From an uncultured Desulfobulbaceae bacterium (GTDB lineage: Bacteria > Desulfobacterota > Desulfobulbia > Desulfobulbales > Desulfobulbaceae), in the NCBI GenBank assembly GCA_947260045.1, contig CAMYOP010000032.1, positions 1 to 15,649 on the forward strand: a stretch of 15,649 bases of DNA, given 5' to 3'. This document shows positions 1 through 6,923 of this stretch, in pieces. Position numbers and translations under genes: made by a program. The number at the start of each line of letters is the position of its first letter. Position 1 is the stretch's first letter. Below the pieces are notes generated by a model. It made no database searches and had not been told where the DNA came from. It saw only the letters and a program-made list of their open reading frames with translations.

Positions 1-11
1 GTCTCTTTTAG

Positions 12-72
12 CGCTAACGTCTCGGTTCAGCGGTGGCGCGTTAGCGCCGTCCGCTGCAACCGGTTGTTAGCC
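12..72 (-). other. attC recombination site at the 3' end of the cassette
   Basis: Read on the minus strand, the site opens with GGCTAAC followed by AA (72-66) and closes with GTTAGCG (18-12), the usual outer R''/R' boxes of an attC. Inside, 24-33 (GGTTCAGCGG) pairs with 51-61 (CCGCTGCAACC), leaving one base unpaired, as the extrahelical base of attC sites does. The apex is a GGCGC/GCGCC hairpin (35-39 with 44-48). It begins about 30 bases after the stop of the alkylsulfatase-like gene and in the orientation expected for that gene's cassette. Expected role: its folded single strand is recombined by the integron integrase, with exchange between G (18) and T (17) of the core site. The symmetry is seen directly; function is inferred. 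Confidence 0.8.
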
Positions 73-1988
73 TGCTCCTTCACCACTGTTGGTCATCGTT
101 TCCGCTAATAGTGAGACCATGCCTCCGGGGGGATAACGACAGCTTTTTCCGGCGAATACCGATCGAAAAGGTTAATGAGACTCGCAGCCTCCGACGCATC
201 ACCGGTGACCTTGATACTTCCGCTCTTGATTAACTCTTCTGGGGTTGTTTGGCTGAGATAAAGACTCGCCCATGTTTCGCCTGACAGCGTCAGCGAGATA
301 TCAGGTTTGCGAACGTGTTTGTCGGGGTCAGCAACAAATTCGGCTACGGCGCGACGAATGTGCAGGCCCGCGGATGTTCCGTCAGAGAAATTAAACTGGA
401 CGAACTTGTCCGTTTCGCCACTCTTCATCGGATCAATGCGCACGCGGAAATAGTCGACAAATGAGACGGGGGATGCAATGACAACTTCTGGGGTTGGTGG
501 AATCAATCGCGCAAGGGTAACCTTACCTTCCAAAGACAGAGCCTGAGACATCAAGTGTGCGCGATCGTTTCCACCAGTGGATACATAGGCCATCTGGCGA
601 AGGGTGTCTGCTTTGAGCTGTCGAACTTCCTTGTCTTGAGGATCAAGCAGGTATAGGTAGTTCACCAGTTGTGCTGCCCAAGCGTATTCCTTCTTGCCAA
701 GCGCGTCCTTGGCGGCGTCCAGCACTTTGTCACGTCCACCCATCAGCGGCACAATGCGACGAGCCTCGTCATCTGGACCGATGGTTTTCAGGTTGGCCGC
801 ATCATTGTCATACCACCCCACTGCGTGGTAGTAAATTGCCGGAGAATAGGAAGTAATCTCGCCATAGGACTGCAAGTTGTTTGGAACCTCATCGAGGTAT
901 TTTGGGAGTTGAACGAAGTGTGGTAACTCTTTAGGGCCCTTGCCGCTGAGAATGCCTCGCAGGGTCTGATCTAGAACGAAACTCGCGCCGTCCAAGTATC
1001 CCTCCAGCCTCTTGCGAACGTTGTCCTTCCCGACTACTGGCCGTGCAAAGAGGGACACCAGAACTTCAGGCTCAAGATCGCGGTTGAATTTCAATCCCTC
1101 GATCCAACCACGCGGATCGCGAAAGACATCACCGCGCACGGAATAGAGCTGCGGCGGCCCCATCCACAACAAGGTAGTAAACAGAATCTTACGGTCGGGC
1201 AGCCATACTGTCGTGTGCACCTTGTCATCTGAGCCATACTTAGTGAAGAACTGCATTTTTAGGCCTAATACGGTCATTTCCTGACCATCCTGCACGGGTG
1301 TGTTTACAGGAAGGAATGCTGACTCCGGTGGGTGAAGAACCAATGGGACCGCGAAAGCATCGGGCCCCTCTTCCGGCATATAGGCGTTGAACTGGATGAC
1401 ACCACGTCCCGTCAGATAAGGACCTAGCTCCGGATAAAAGGCTGGAGCACCACCGCCCTGGAGGTTTGCCTCTACAACCTCATTAAGATCAGGATGGCCG
1501 ATCACCATCACGTCTTTGTCATTACCCTCGGTCAGGACGCCCGCTCCCAATACCGTGTGCGAATGTCCATAAATGATCGCTTTTACAGGCTTCTTGCTAA
1601 CGGTGCGAATGGCCTTGAGCAGGAGTTCGCCATCATGCTTGCTGTCGCCAGTATCGATCGCAATGAGCCCTTCCTCTGTATCAATGACGGCAATCGGCGC
1701 CAACCCATAGCCGCCGAAGACCCAGATCCCTTCAGCCGGCTCTTCAATTGTCGGCTTGAGCCAGCCGACCTTTTCGATACCGTCAAGAAGCTTCTGGTTG
1801 GCAATCGCGCCATTGGGTGCTTTGCCCAGCGTTACAGGAGCCCCCATGTATGGGTCCTTCTCCTGAGCGTTAACTGAGCTGACTAGCAACGTAGCGAAGA
1901 GCAGTGCCCAGACGCCGGTGAAAACCCTGTGATGTGTTCTTTTATGCATTCTCTTCTCCTTTTATAGGTTGGTCACTTGGCAGGCTAA
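18..1988 (-). mobile_element. Integron gene cassette carrying an alkylsulfatase-like gene
   Basis: Bounded by two core sites on the minus strand, GTTAGCC (1989-1983) and GTTAGCG (18-12), this is a 1971-bp unit holding one gene plus its own attC, the definition of an integron cassette. It lies directly downstream of the integrase 3' end and in the same orientation. Its base composition is visibly more G+C-rich than the integrase gene and the rest of the window, fitting an outside origin. It is long for a cassette, since most carry genes well under 1 kb. Whether the cassette is still mobile cannot be told from sequence alone. Confidence 0.72.
105..1949 (-). CDS. Secreted alkylsulfatase-like MBL-fold protein with degenerate metal site
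   Basis: A 614-residue protein with the layout of linear alkylsulfatases (SdsA1/YjcS family): Sec signal peptide (about 1-28, likely cut after VNA), metallo-beta-lactamase domain (about 70-310), helical dimerisation domain (about 340-480, with the family's SYGEITSYSPA-type stretch) and a C-terminal SCP2-like domain (about 490-605). Active relatives split the sulfate ester of alkyl sulfates such as SDS in the periplasm, using two zincs. Here the HxHxDH motif reads H129-S-H131-T-V-L, so its Asp and last His are missing. By my alignment from memory, the first family Glu is replaced by His245, the second Glu is Thr near 258, and the late His of the SHHWP-type motif is lost around 301-304. At most one metal site may remain, so activity is doubtful. 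The ATG start at 1949 has AGGAGA at 1955-1960 on the minus strand. The gene lies in an integron cassette and is richer in G+C than its neighbours. Confidence 0.8.
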   Translation of the reverse strand: MHKRTHHRVFTGVWALLFATLLVSSVNAQEKDPYMGAPVTLGKAPNGAIANQKLLDGIEKVGWLKPTIEEPAEGIWVFGGYGLAPIAVIDTEEGLIAIDTGDSKHDGELLLKAIRTVSKKPVKAIIYGHSHTVLGAGVLTEGNDKDVMVIGHPDLNEVVEANLQGGGAPAFYPELGPYLTGRGVIQFNAYMPEEGPDAFAVPLVLHPPESAFLPVNTPVQDGQEMTVLGLKMQFFTKYGSDDKVHTTVWLPDRKILFTTLLWMGPPQLYSVRGDVFRDPRGWIEGLKFNRDLEPEVLVSLFARPVVGKDNVRKRLEGYLDGASFVLDQTLRGILSGKGPKELPHFVQLPKYLDEVPNNLQSYGEITSYSPAIYYHAVGWYDNDAANLKTIGPDDEARRIVPLMGGRDKVLDAAKDALGKKEYAWAAQLVNYLYLLDPQDKEVRQLKADTLRQMAYVSTGGNDRAHLMSQALSLEGKVTLARLIPPTPEVVIASPVSFVDYFRVRIDPMKSGETDKFVQFNFSDGTSAGLHIRRAVAEFVADPDKHVRKPDISLTLSGETWASLYLSQTTPEELIKSGSIKVTGDASEAASLINLFDRYSPEKAVVIPPEAWSHY

Positions 1989-2045
1989 CAAGGTGTTGAC
2001 CGGACGAAATTCGTCCGGTTAATACTAATAATTGGGTTGTTATCC
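1983..2045 (-). other. attI or attC-like site between integrase and first cassette
   Basis: On the minus strand the segment starts GGATAACAA (2045-2037) and ends TTGTTAGCC (1991-1983). These outer arms match as an inverted repeat at 8 of 9 positions and end in a core site. The middle is a perfect 10-bp palindrome (ACCGGACGAA 1999-2008 with TTCGTCCGGT 2010-2019). Its place, 47 bases after the integrase stop and just before the cassette gene, is where attI sits in reversed integrons. The strong central hairpin is more typical of attC, so it may be the attC left by an earlier, lost cassette that now serves as insertion site. The hairpin is not followed by a T run, which argues against a simple terminator. 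Confidence 0.6.
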
Positions 2046-2091
2046 ATAATGCAAAAAACATGCCTTTTGCTTCATGTCAATTTGAAAAGAT

Positions 2092-3531
2092 CTAGAAGTC
2101 AAGCGGGCTTTTTGCCTCTTTCACGGTTTTACTCGGCACACAGTGTGTGTAAATCATCGTTGTTCTCACATCGGCGTGTCCTAGCATTTTTTGGATTGTG
2201 CGAATGTCGTAATTTGCTTGTAAGAGGTGCGTGGCAAAACTGTGCCGAAAGGTGTGCGACGTAACTCGTTTGGTAAGTTTTGCACGCCTTACAGCTTTTT
2301 TTAATGCCTTTTGTACTTGCGATTCATTGAGATGGTATCGTCTGCGTTCTTTACTGTCCGGTACCAGCGTAAGTTTTTTTTGCGGAAAAAACCACTGCCA
2401 GATGAACTCTTTTGCAGCTCCAGGATATTTCTTTTCGAGGGAGTTGATAAGAAAGACTCCTGCATATCTTGCCGCCAGATCCTTGTCATGAAGATCTCCC
2501 ACAGTTTCCAACTGAATTTTCAGCCTGGGGATTATTGATTGTGGCAGTGGAACAGCCCGGTCTTTGTCGCCTTTGCCGTGCACAGTTAAAATTCCTTCCT
2601 CAAAATTGAAATTTTGTACTCGAAGGTTAATGCACTCGAAGAGACGAAGCCCGCAACCGAAGAGCAAACTGACAACCATGTCGAAGGGATATTCAAGATG
2701 ATTTAAAATTTTGTCAATTTCCTGGCGGGAAAGAACAACTGGGATGTATTTGGACTTTTTTGCGCGGGGCACATCGCGTTGGTCACCAAAGTCTTTTTTG
2801 AGGACATGGCGAAAAAGAAACAACAATGCATTGAATGCCTGATTCTGGGTGGAGGCGGCAACGCGCCTCTCAACTGCCAGGTAGGTGAGGTATTCCTTTA
2901 CATCAACGGAGGAAAGCTCTTCAGGTGACCTGTCCTGCAGATAGCCTTGAAATTTACGTCCCCAGCCTGCATAGGTTTTAAGAGTTTTCCTGGAATAGTG
3001 TCTGACCTTGATCTCTGCGGCAAGTTTTTCGATGGCTTGATCCCACGCAGGTGATTTTGATTTTTCCAGGCAACGCCATTTGTTAAAACGTTTTTCTTTT
3101 GGTGGGATATGGGAAGGATGCGGCTCTTGAATGATAGCATCCGGTATCAGTGGAACAGTGATGTCTGGAGCAACAGCGACACTGGTGTTACGCCCATTTG
3201 ATCGCTGGTTAGCCCGACGATCATGTGGAGGGGACATTTTTGTTTCAACAGAGCCAGCGTCAGGACAATCCTTCGCTTGCTGCGATTCGATAAAAAGAGA
3301 AATCGCATGTGCGGCCTGAGAGCATTGCTGCGGGGTTTGTTTTTTGGACCGCAGTTTTTCGATGAATAGATGAACCTGCTCTGATTTTGTTTCGGAAGGT
3401 TGATATTTTCTGCAAAAATCGAGAAAATATCGAAGCCACTTCCTGTAATGACCGCGGTGTGAATCATGGACAGCACGTCGCTGTAAGACTGTATTGAATT
3501 GCGCTGCAACATTTTCAGGAATCGGAAGCAT
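2092..3531 (-). CDS. intI: Integron integrase (tyrosine recombinase), extended two-part N terminus
   Basis: Tyrosine recombinase of the IntI branch, 479 residues. Catalytic residues are visible: R296 (GCGLRL), K320 (HGKGDK), H426 and R429 (HTFRH), H452 (LGHADV) and nucleophile Y461 (TTMIYTH). The IntI-specific insert is present around 372-400 (EFIWQWFFPQ, then RRRYHLNES), and the protein ends in the SPLD tail typical of IntI. IntI cuts and joins attC and attI sites to capture or shuffle cassettes. Ordinary IntI is about 320-340 residues. Here the usual SAM-like core-binding domain (about 163-250) is preceded by about 160 extra residues: a second SAM-like helical segment (about 8-85) and a polar, proline-rich linker (about 86-160). 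The gene reads towards the cassette, the reverse of class 1 layout. ATG at 3531 has a weak AAGGA very close to it. No frameshift is seen; it looks intact. Confidence 0.9.
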   Translation of the reverse strand: MLPIPENVAAQFNTVLQRRAVHDSHRGHYRKWLRYFLDFCRKYQPSETKSEQVHLFIEKLRSKKQTPQQCSQAAHAISLFIESQQAKDCPDAGSVETKMSPPHDRRANQRSNGRNTSVAVAPDITVPLIPDAIIQEPHPSHIPPKEKRFNKWRCLEKSKSPAWDQAIEKLAAEIKVRHYSRKTLKTYAGWGRKFQGYLQDRSPEELSSVDVKEYLTYLAVERRVAASTQNQAFNALLFLFRHVLKKDFGDQRDVPRAKKSKYIPVVLSRQEIDKILNHLEYPFDMVVSLLFGCGLRLFECINLRVQNFNFEEGILTVHGKGDKDRAVPLPQSIIPRLKIQLETVGDLHDKDLAARYAGVFLINSLEKKYPGAAKEFIWQWFFPQKKLTLVPDSKERRRYHLNESQVQKALKKAVRRAKLTKRVTSHTFRHSFATHLLQANYDIRTIQKMLGHADVRTTMIYTHCVPSKTVKEAKSPLDF

Positions 3532-3587
3532 GTCCTTGAGTGTTTTTGTTTAGCATTCAATTTGTAATAATTTTGACTAGTTACTGA

Positions 3588-3616
3588 TTTTTACTTCTTG
3601 ACAGATTGTGTGTCAA
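3588..3616 (-). promoter_or_regulatory. Possible integrase promoter with overlapping palindrome
   Basis: On the minus strand a perfect TTGACA (3616-3611) is followed, 17 bases on, by TAAAAA (3593-3588), a plausible -35/-10 pair about 60 bases before the integrase ATG. The TTGACA is one arm of a perfect palindrome, TTGACA-N7-TGTCAA (3598-3616), so a repressor bound there would cover the -35 box. In many integrons the integrase is under LexA control, but I cannot match this palindrome to a known LexA box of the group. Confidence 0.4.
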
Positions 3617-3694
3617 TAAAAAAGAGAAAACACTAAGAGTTTGTCTGGGCGAAAAGTGGTTTCTGGCCTGAAATATATGGCTGCTTATCATCCG

Positions 3695-3935
3695 CATATT
3701 TTTTCCTGATTACCAATGAAGCTCAGCTAATACGGGCGACAGATCGAAGTCTGCGCTTGCCTCAATTTTTCCTCAAACCATAGGAGACTGAATTTTTTTC
3801 GGGTTATTTAAGGGAAAATTTTCTGTCTCCCGAATTGAACGGAAAAATAGCCGGACGGCTTGACCGTTCAGCGAAATCGGTCCCCTTCCTCTGAAGGTTA
3901 AAGCTGAGGTTTGTGGGTAATCAGATTAAAATATG
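3695..3935. repeat. Nested imperfect inverted repeat, about 241 bp
   Basis: Five blocks pair in strict nested order: CATATTTT 3695-3702 with 3928-3935; CTGATTACC 3706-3714 with 3916-3924; CTCAGCT 3722-3728 with 3902-3908; ATTTTTCC 3765-3772 with 3841-3848; GGAGAC 3783-3788 with 3825-3830. The spacers between the first three pairs are equal on both arms (3 and 7 bases), and the outer 34 bases of each arm match at about 27 positions. The right arm carries extra sequence that can form its own small stem (AGCC 3849-3852 with GGCT 3857-3860). The segment can fold into one long hairpin. It could be a miniature inverted-repeat element or a structured RNA. No open reading frame of note lies in it. 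This, the promoter above and nothing else I recognise make up the gene-free stretch 3532-4110. Confidence 0.6.
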
Positions 3936-4110
3936 TTATTTCGGCAATGAAAGAAGTATTGTTATTGACGGATAAAGTGGATCGAGTATGAGTGGTTCTC
4001 TTTTGAACATCCATTGTGTTGCGCAATGATGACCGGCGATTGTGGTAGAACTTGCAAGGTCACTTAACCTTCTAAGGGCAATGAAACTCTAAACTTCAGT
4101 TTTTGTTAAA

Positions 4111-4659
4111 ATGATATCCTTAAATAATATAACTTCATTTGACGTATTTGTTCTCCTCGTATTGTTATTTTTCTCTGTCCGTGGTGTCTGGATTGGATTT
4201 ATGCGACAGTTGGCTGCTTTTCTGGCTTTAGTTGGCAGTTATTGGTTGGCTGGTCAATACAGTGGACGGATGGCGCCTTATGTCAGCCAATTTCTGGAAG
4301 ATCCCAGAGCCGTTTTTTTTGTGAGTTTTGGAGTTCTGTTCCTGGTGACAGCTATTTTATTTATTCTGGCAGGAAAAGTACTGCGCCGGGTCATGGAGAT
4401 TACCCTTTTAGGGTGGTTTGATAGGTTTCTTGGCTTGCTTCTTGGTGGTGTGAAGGCCTTTCTCGTCGCTTCTGTTGTTTACATGGCACTGGAAGCAACC
4501 TTATCATCGGGCAATGATCTGTTGAAAAGATCCATAAGCTCACCCTACCTGAAAGAGGGCGTTAAGCAGGTAAGAATAATCATTGATGACCCTGAAATAC
4601 GAAAACTGTTTGTACGGAAAGAGCCCGCCATTAAAAAAGAACCTATCACTGAGAAATAA
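4111..4659 (+). CDS. CvpA family inner-membrane protein
   Basis: A 182-residue protein with four hydrophobic spans (about 9-28, 33-48, 68-88, 104-126) and a charged cytosolic-type tail ending in repeated KEP units. The opening (FDVFVLLVLLFFSVRGVWIGFMRQ) and the later GWFDRFLGLLLGGVKA stretch match the CvpA family, whose E. coli member is named for its requirement in colicin V production; the general role is poorly defined and linked to envelope integrity. The ATG at 4111 is the first good start, but no clear Shine-Dalgarno precedes it. It stands alone on the plus strand and meets the glycosyltransferase operon tail to tail 52 bases later. Length and topology are normal for the family. Confidence 0.82.
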   Translation: MISLNNITSFDVFVLLVLLFFSVRGVWIGFMRQLAAFLALVGSYWLAGQYSGRMAPYVSQFLEDPRAVFFVSFGVLFLVTAILFILAGKVLRRVMEITLLGWFDRFLGLLLGGVKAFLVASVVYMALEATLSSGNDLLKRSISSPYLKEGVKQVRIIIDDPEIRKLFVRKEPAIKKEPITEK

Positions 4660-4711
4660 AAAAGAATTCCTTGTGAAACCTTCTTGAGAGCAAGCGGTAT
4701 TACTCTTGAGT

Positions 4712-5404
4712 TCATTCAACCTTTTTCCAGGTCTTGCGATAATAGAGCTTGGCGAGATGCTTTGGGTTTACCTTGAGCAGGTAGCCCAAAAGTATTACCT
4801 GGTTGATAAGGGTGGTTTGGATAATGCCCAGGCGTTTCCAGCGCCTGGCTGATGTGTTCACATATTTCTTGCTGAGATGTAATTTTCCTAAAGACTTAAG
4901 ATTGCGAACCAAGAGAACATCCTCCAACAAAGGCTGCTCCGGAAATCCACCAACCCTGAAAAAGATATTGCGCTTCACAAAAATTGCCTGATCACCATAG
5001 ATAAGGTGAAAGAATTTAGATCGTTTTTCGATGCCCCATTCAATAAGACGAAATCCGAAATTATCTGCCTTGATCTTTAATCGAAATCCGCCTCCAATTA
5101 TCTTTGGATCGTTAAATGCTTTTTGTATGGAAGTGATAAAGTCAGGAGGAAGAGAGGTGTCGCAGTGGAGGAAGAGCAGTATCTCACCCGTAGATGCTAT
5201 AGCCCCTGTATTTAATTGAAGCCCCCGACCAGGGGCGGAAGAAATAACCTGCACGCCATGGCTTTTTGCCAACTTGACACTCTTGTCAATGCTACCACCA
5301 TCGACAACGATAATCTCAAGGCCCGAGTATTGACGTAGGGCCAAAAGAGTAGCCTCAATACGTTTTTCTTCGTTAAGCGTGGGAATTATAACTGAAATGT
5401 TCAA
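4712..5404 (-). CDS. Family 2 glycosyltransferase (TIGR04283-like)
   Basis: A GT-A fold glycosyltransferase: the N-terminal NISVIIPTLNEE strand, VVDGGSID (nucleotide binding), LHCDT (the metal-binding DxD-like position), GDQAIFVKR and the acidic LLEDV motif follow in the usual order. It matches the group described as rSAM/selenodomain-associated transferase 2, whose true substrate is unknown. The reading frame stays open upstream to a GTG at 5503, but that start would overlap the preceding gene by 131 bases and add about 33 unconserved residues. I therefore chose the TTG at 5404, right before the conserved strand (230 residues, 32-base overlap). An ATG at 5491 is a third option. Overlap with the upstream DUF2064 gene implies translational coupling and a shared role. 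Confidence 0.8.
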   Translation of the reverse strand: MNISVIIPTLNEEKRIEATLLALRQYSGLEIIVVDGGSIDKSVKLAKSHGVQVISSAPGRGLQLNTGAIASTGEILLFLHCDTSLPPDFITSIQKAFNDPKIIGGGFRLKIKADNFGFRLIEWGIEKRSKFFHLIYGDQAIFVKRNIFFRVGGFPEQPLLEDVLLVRNLKSLGKLHLSKKYVNTSARRWKRLGIIQTTLINQVILLGYLLKVNPKHLAKLYYRKTWKKVE

Positions 5405-6020
5405 GGTCTTCTGGTCTGTCAATATCTGACAACATTGGCAAGAGGGTGTAATTGAGTCCTGAATTTCTAGCCCTGGCAATTGTTTGTTCATAGACACCGT
5501 CACTGCCCCAGGCTATGGATGTGAAAAGTGACTTGAGCGGACTCAGGGTAACAAGGTGATGCAGGCCAATAAGATAATATCCGCCATCAAAAGTGGGACC
5601 AATAACCAAGTCGTGATTATCAAGGGACTCAAATCCTTTTTTAAGAGTGGCCGTATCTATTTCAGGGCAATCTGAGCCGATTATTATGGTTTTTTCTGCA
5701 CTGCTTTTTCTGCTTGTCAAAAAACTATTTAATAAGCGTTCACCAAGGCCTTTGCCAGTTTGTTGTATCATGGGTAGCGAGTCACCAAGCCAGTTGGTCA
5801 TTTGCCCATGGCTGCCACCTGTGTAGTAAATAGTAAGGCTGTAATCTGCTTGACTTGTTACCGGAAGGGTTTGTTGAACTATGTGCTCGGTTAATTTACG
5901 GTGCAAAATGGCAGCACCTTCTTCTCCCAGCGTTGGTGCGAGTCTGGTTTTCACCTGACCTGGTACGGGGTACCTGGTAAAAATAATAATATTGTTCTTG
6001 GGGTGTTGTGTATGTACCAT
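5373..6020 (-). CDS. DUF2064 glycosyltransferase-like protein (TIGR04282-like)
   Basis: A 215-residue protein of the DUF2064 / rSAM-selenodomain-associated transferase 1 family, with a nucleotidyltransferase-like GT-A fold. Family signatures are the N-terminal FTRYPVPGQVKTRLAP (14-29), GSDCPE (115-120), GPTFDGGYYLIG (141-152) and the closing DIDRPEDL (199-206). No biochemical reaction is established; the fold suggests transfer of a sugar or nucleotide from an activated donor. It is first in a two-gene operon with the family 2 glycosyltransferase, with which it is commonly paired. The radical-SAM partner that gave the family its name is not in this window. ATG at 6020 is the natural start and lies 58 bases from the divergent UPF0280 gene, so a shared promoter region is likely. 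Confidence 0.82.
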   Translation of the reverse strand: MVHTQHPKNNIIIFTRYPVPGQVKTRLAPTLGEEGAAILHRKLTEHIVQQTLPVTSQADYSLTIYYTGGSHGQMTNWLGDSLPMIQQTGKGLGERLLNSFLTSRKSSAEKTIIIGSDCPEIDTATLKKGFESLDNHDLVIGPTFDGGYYLIGLHHLVTLSPLKSLFTSIAWGSDGVYEQTIARARNSGLNYTLLPMLSDIDRPEDLEHFSYNSHA

Positions 6021-6078
6021 ATGCGTATTATTGTCCAGAAATTATCAAAAAAACATAGCATAGTATAGTTTGTTTGTC

Positions 6079-6840
6079 ATGAAGAGAGCTTGTGGAAATA
6101 TAAAAGGGGCTGATTCTTTTAGGGATCGCTTTTATCGTCAATTTGAAGAAACTGGATTGATTTCGTCATATGTCAAAATGCTTGAAACTGACCTGCATAT
6201 TCTCGCTGCTGAGAAGGTTGAAGATGAGGCTCTGCCTTTAGTAATTCAAGTTCGCCGGGAAATAGAAGAATATGTTAGTAAGAATCCAAAATTTGCTGAA
6301 TCATTAGTTCCACTACCGCAAGATAGCACAGCAGGGGAAAATATTCAGAAAATGCTGCACGCTGGACTTGAAGCAAATGTAGGTCCAATGGCCGCAGTTG
6401 CAGGAACAATAGCTGAGCATGTTGGCATGGGCCTACAGCGAAAAGGCTTTAAAGACCTGATTGTAGAAAATGGTGGAGATATATACCTGGCAAGAGATAG
6501 AGCATGTAATGTATCTATTTTTGCCGGCAAGAGTCCATTGAGCGGAAAAATAGGATTAAAAATTGATGAGTCGATGATGCCGCTGGGAATATGCTGTTCA
6601 TCTGCAACCGTTGGCCACTCTTTAAGCCTGGGCGCAGCCGATGCTGTTGTGGTGACGGCAAAAGCTACTGCACTTGCAGACGCATGCGCCACCAGAATAG
6701 GCAATGAGGTGACTGGAGAAGCTATTTCTATAAACAGGGGTTTGGATGTTGCAAAGGGGATAAGCGGTATCCAGGGCGTCTTGATTGTTAAAGGGCAGCA
6801 GCTTGGTGCCTGGGGAGAAGTGGAGATTGTTCAGGTGTAA
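6079..6840 (+). CDS. UPF0280 family protein (ApbE superfamily)
   Basis: A protein of about 253 residues from the ATG at 6079; a TTG three codons upstream is possible, and neither has a clear ribosome site. Conserved segments are GPMAAVAG (102-109), VENGGDIYL (129-137), a glycine- and serine-rich block from about 169 to 189 (CCSSATVGHSLSLGAADA) and DACATRIGN (201-209). These are hallmarks of UPF0280, which is related to the flavin transferase ApbE. The VENGGDIYL motif resembles the ApbE nucleotide-binding strand. Function is not established, and whether it transfers FMN is unknown. No signal peptide is seen, so it is probably cytosolic. It is divergent from the transferase operon and convergent with rfbD. 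Confidence 0.8.
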   Translation: MKRACGNIKGADSFRDRFYRQFEETGLISSYVKMLETDLHILAAEKVEDEALPLVIQVRREIEEYVSKNPKFAESLVPLPQDSTAGENIQKMLHAGLEANVGPMAAVAGTIAEHVGMGLQRKGFKDLIVENGGDIYLARDRACNVSIFAGKSPLSGKIGLKIDESMMPLGICCSSATVGHSLSLGAADAVVVTAKATALADACATRIGNEVTGEAISINRGLDVAKGISGIQGVLIVKGQQLGAWGEVEIVQV

Positions 6841-6923
6841 TCCTTGTGGAACATGACTGCAGGGTCATTGGAAAGTTGCGTACTCTTTGAGAGGAATAGG
6901 TTCTTTATCCATGGCTGACAAGC

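Noticed and set aside
1999..2019. Perfect 10-bp palindrome after the integrase read as a rho-independent terminator
   Set aside because: No T run follows on the minus strand, and the palindrome sits inside outer arms that end in a GTTAGCC core site, which a recombination site explains better.
3147..3560. 137-codon minus-strand reading frame overlapping the integrase start
   Set aside because: It overlaps the conserved integrase frame, has low-complexity basic composition and no recognisable motif.
3532..4110. Classical attI site at the 5' side of the integrase
   Set aside because: No GTTRRRY-type core site followed by cassettes is found there; the next gene is an ordinary chromosomal cvpA.
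4681..4711. Possible terminator between cvpA and the glycosyltransferase gene
   Set aside because: Only a 4-bp stem (ACTC/GAGT) can be drawn, with no T run, so it cannot be supported.
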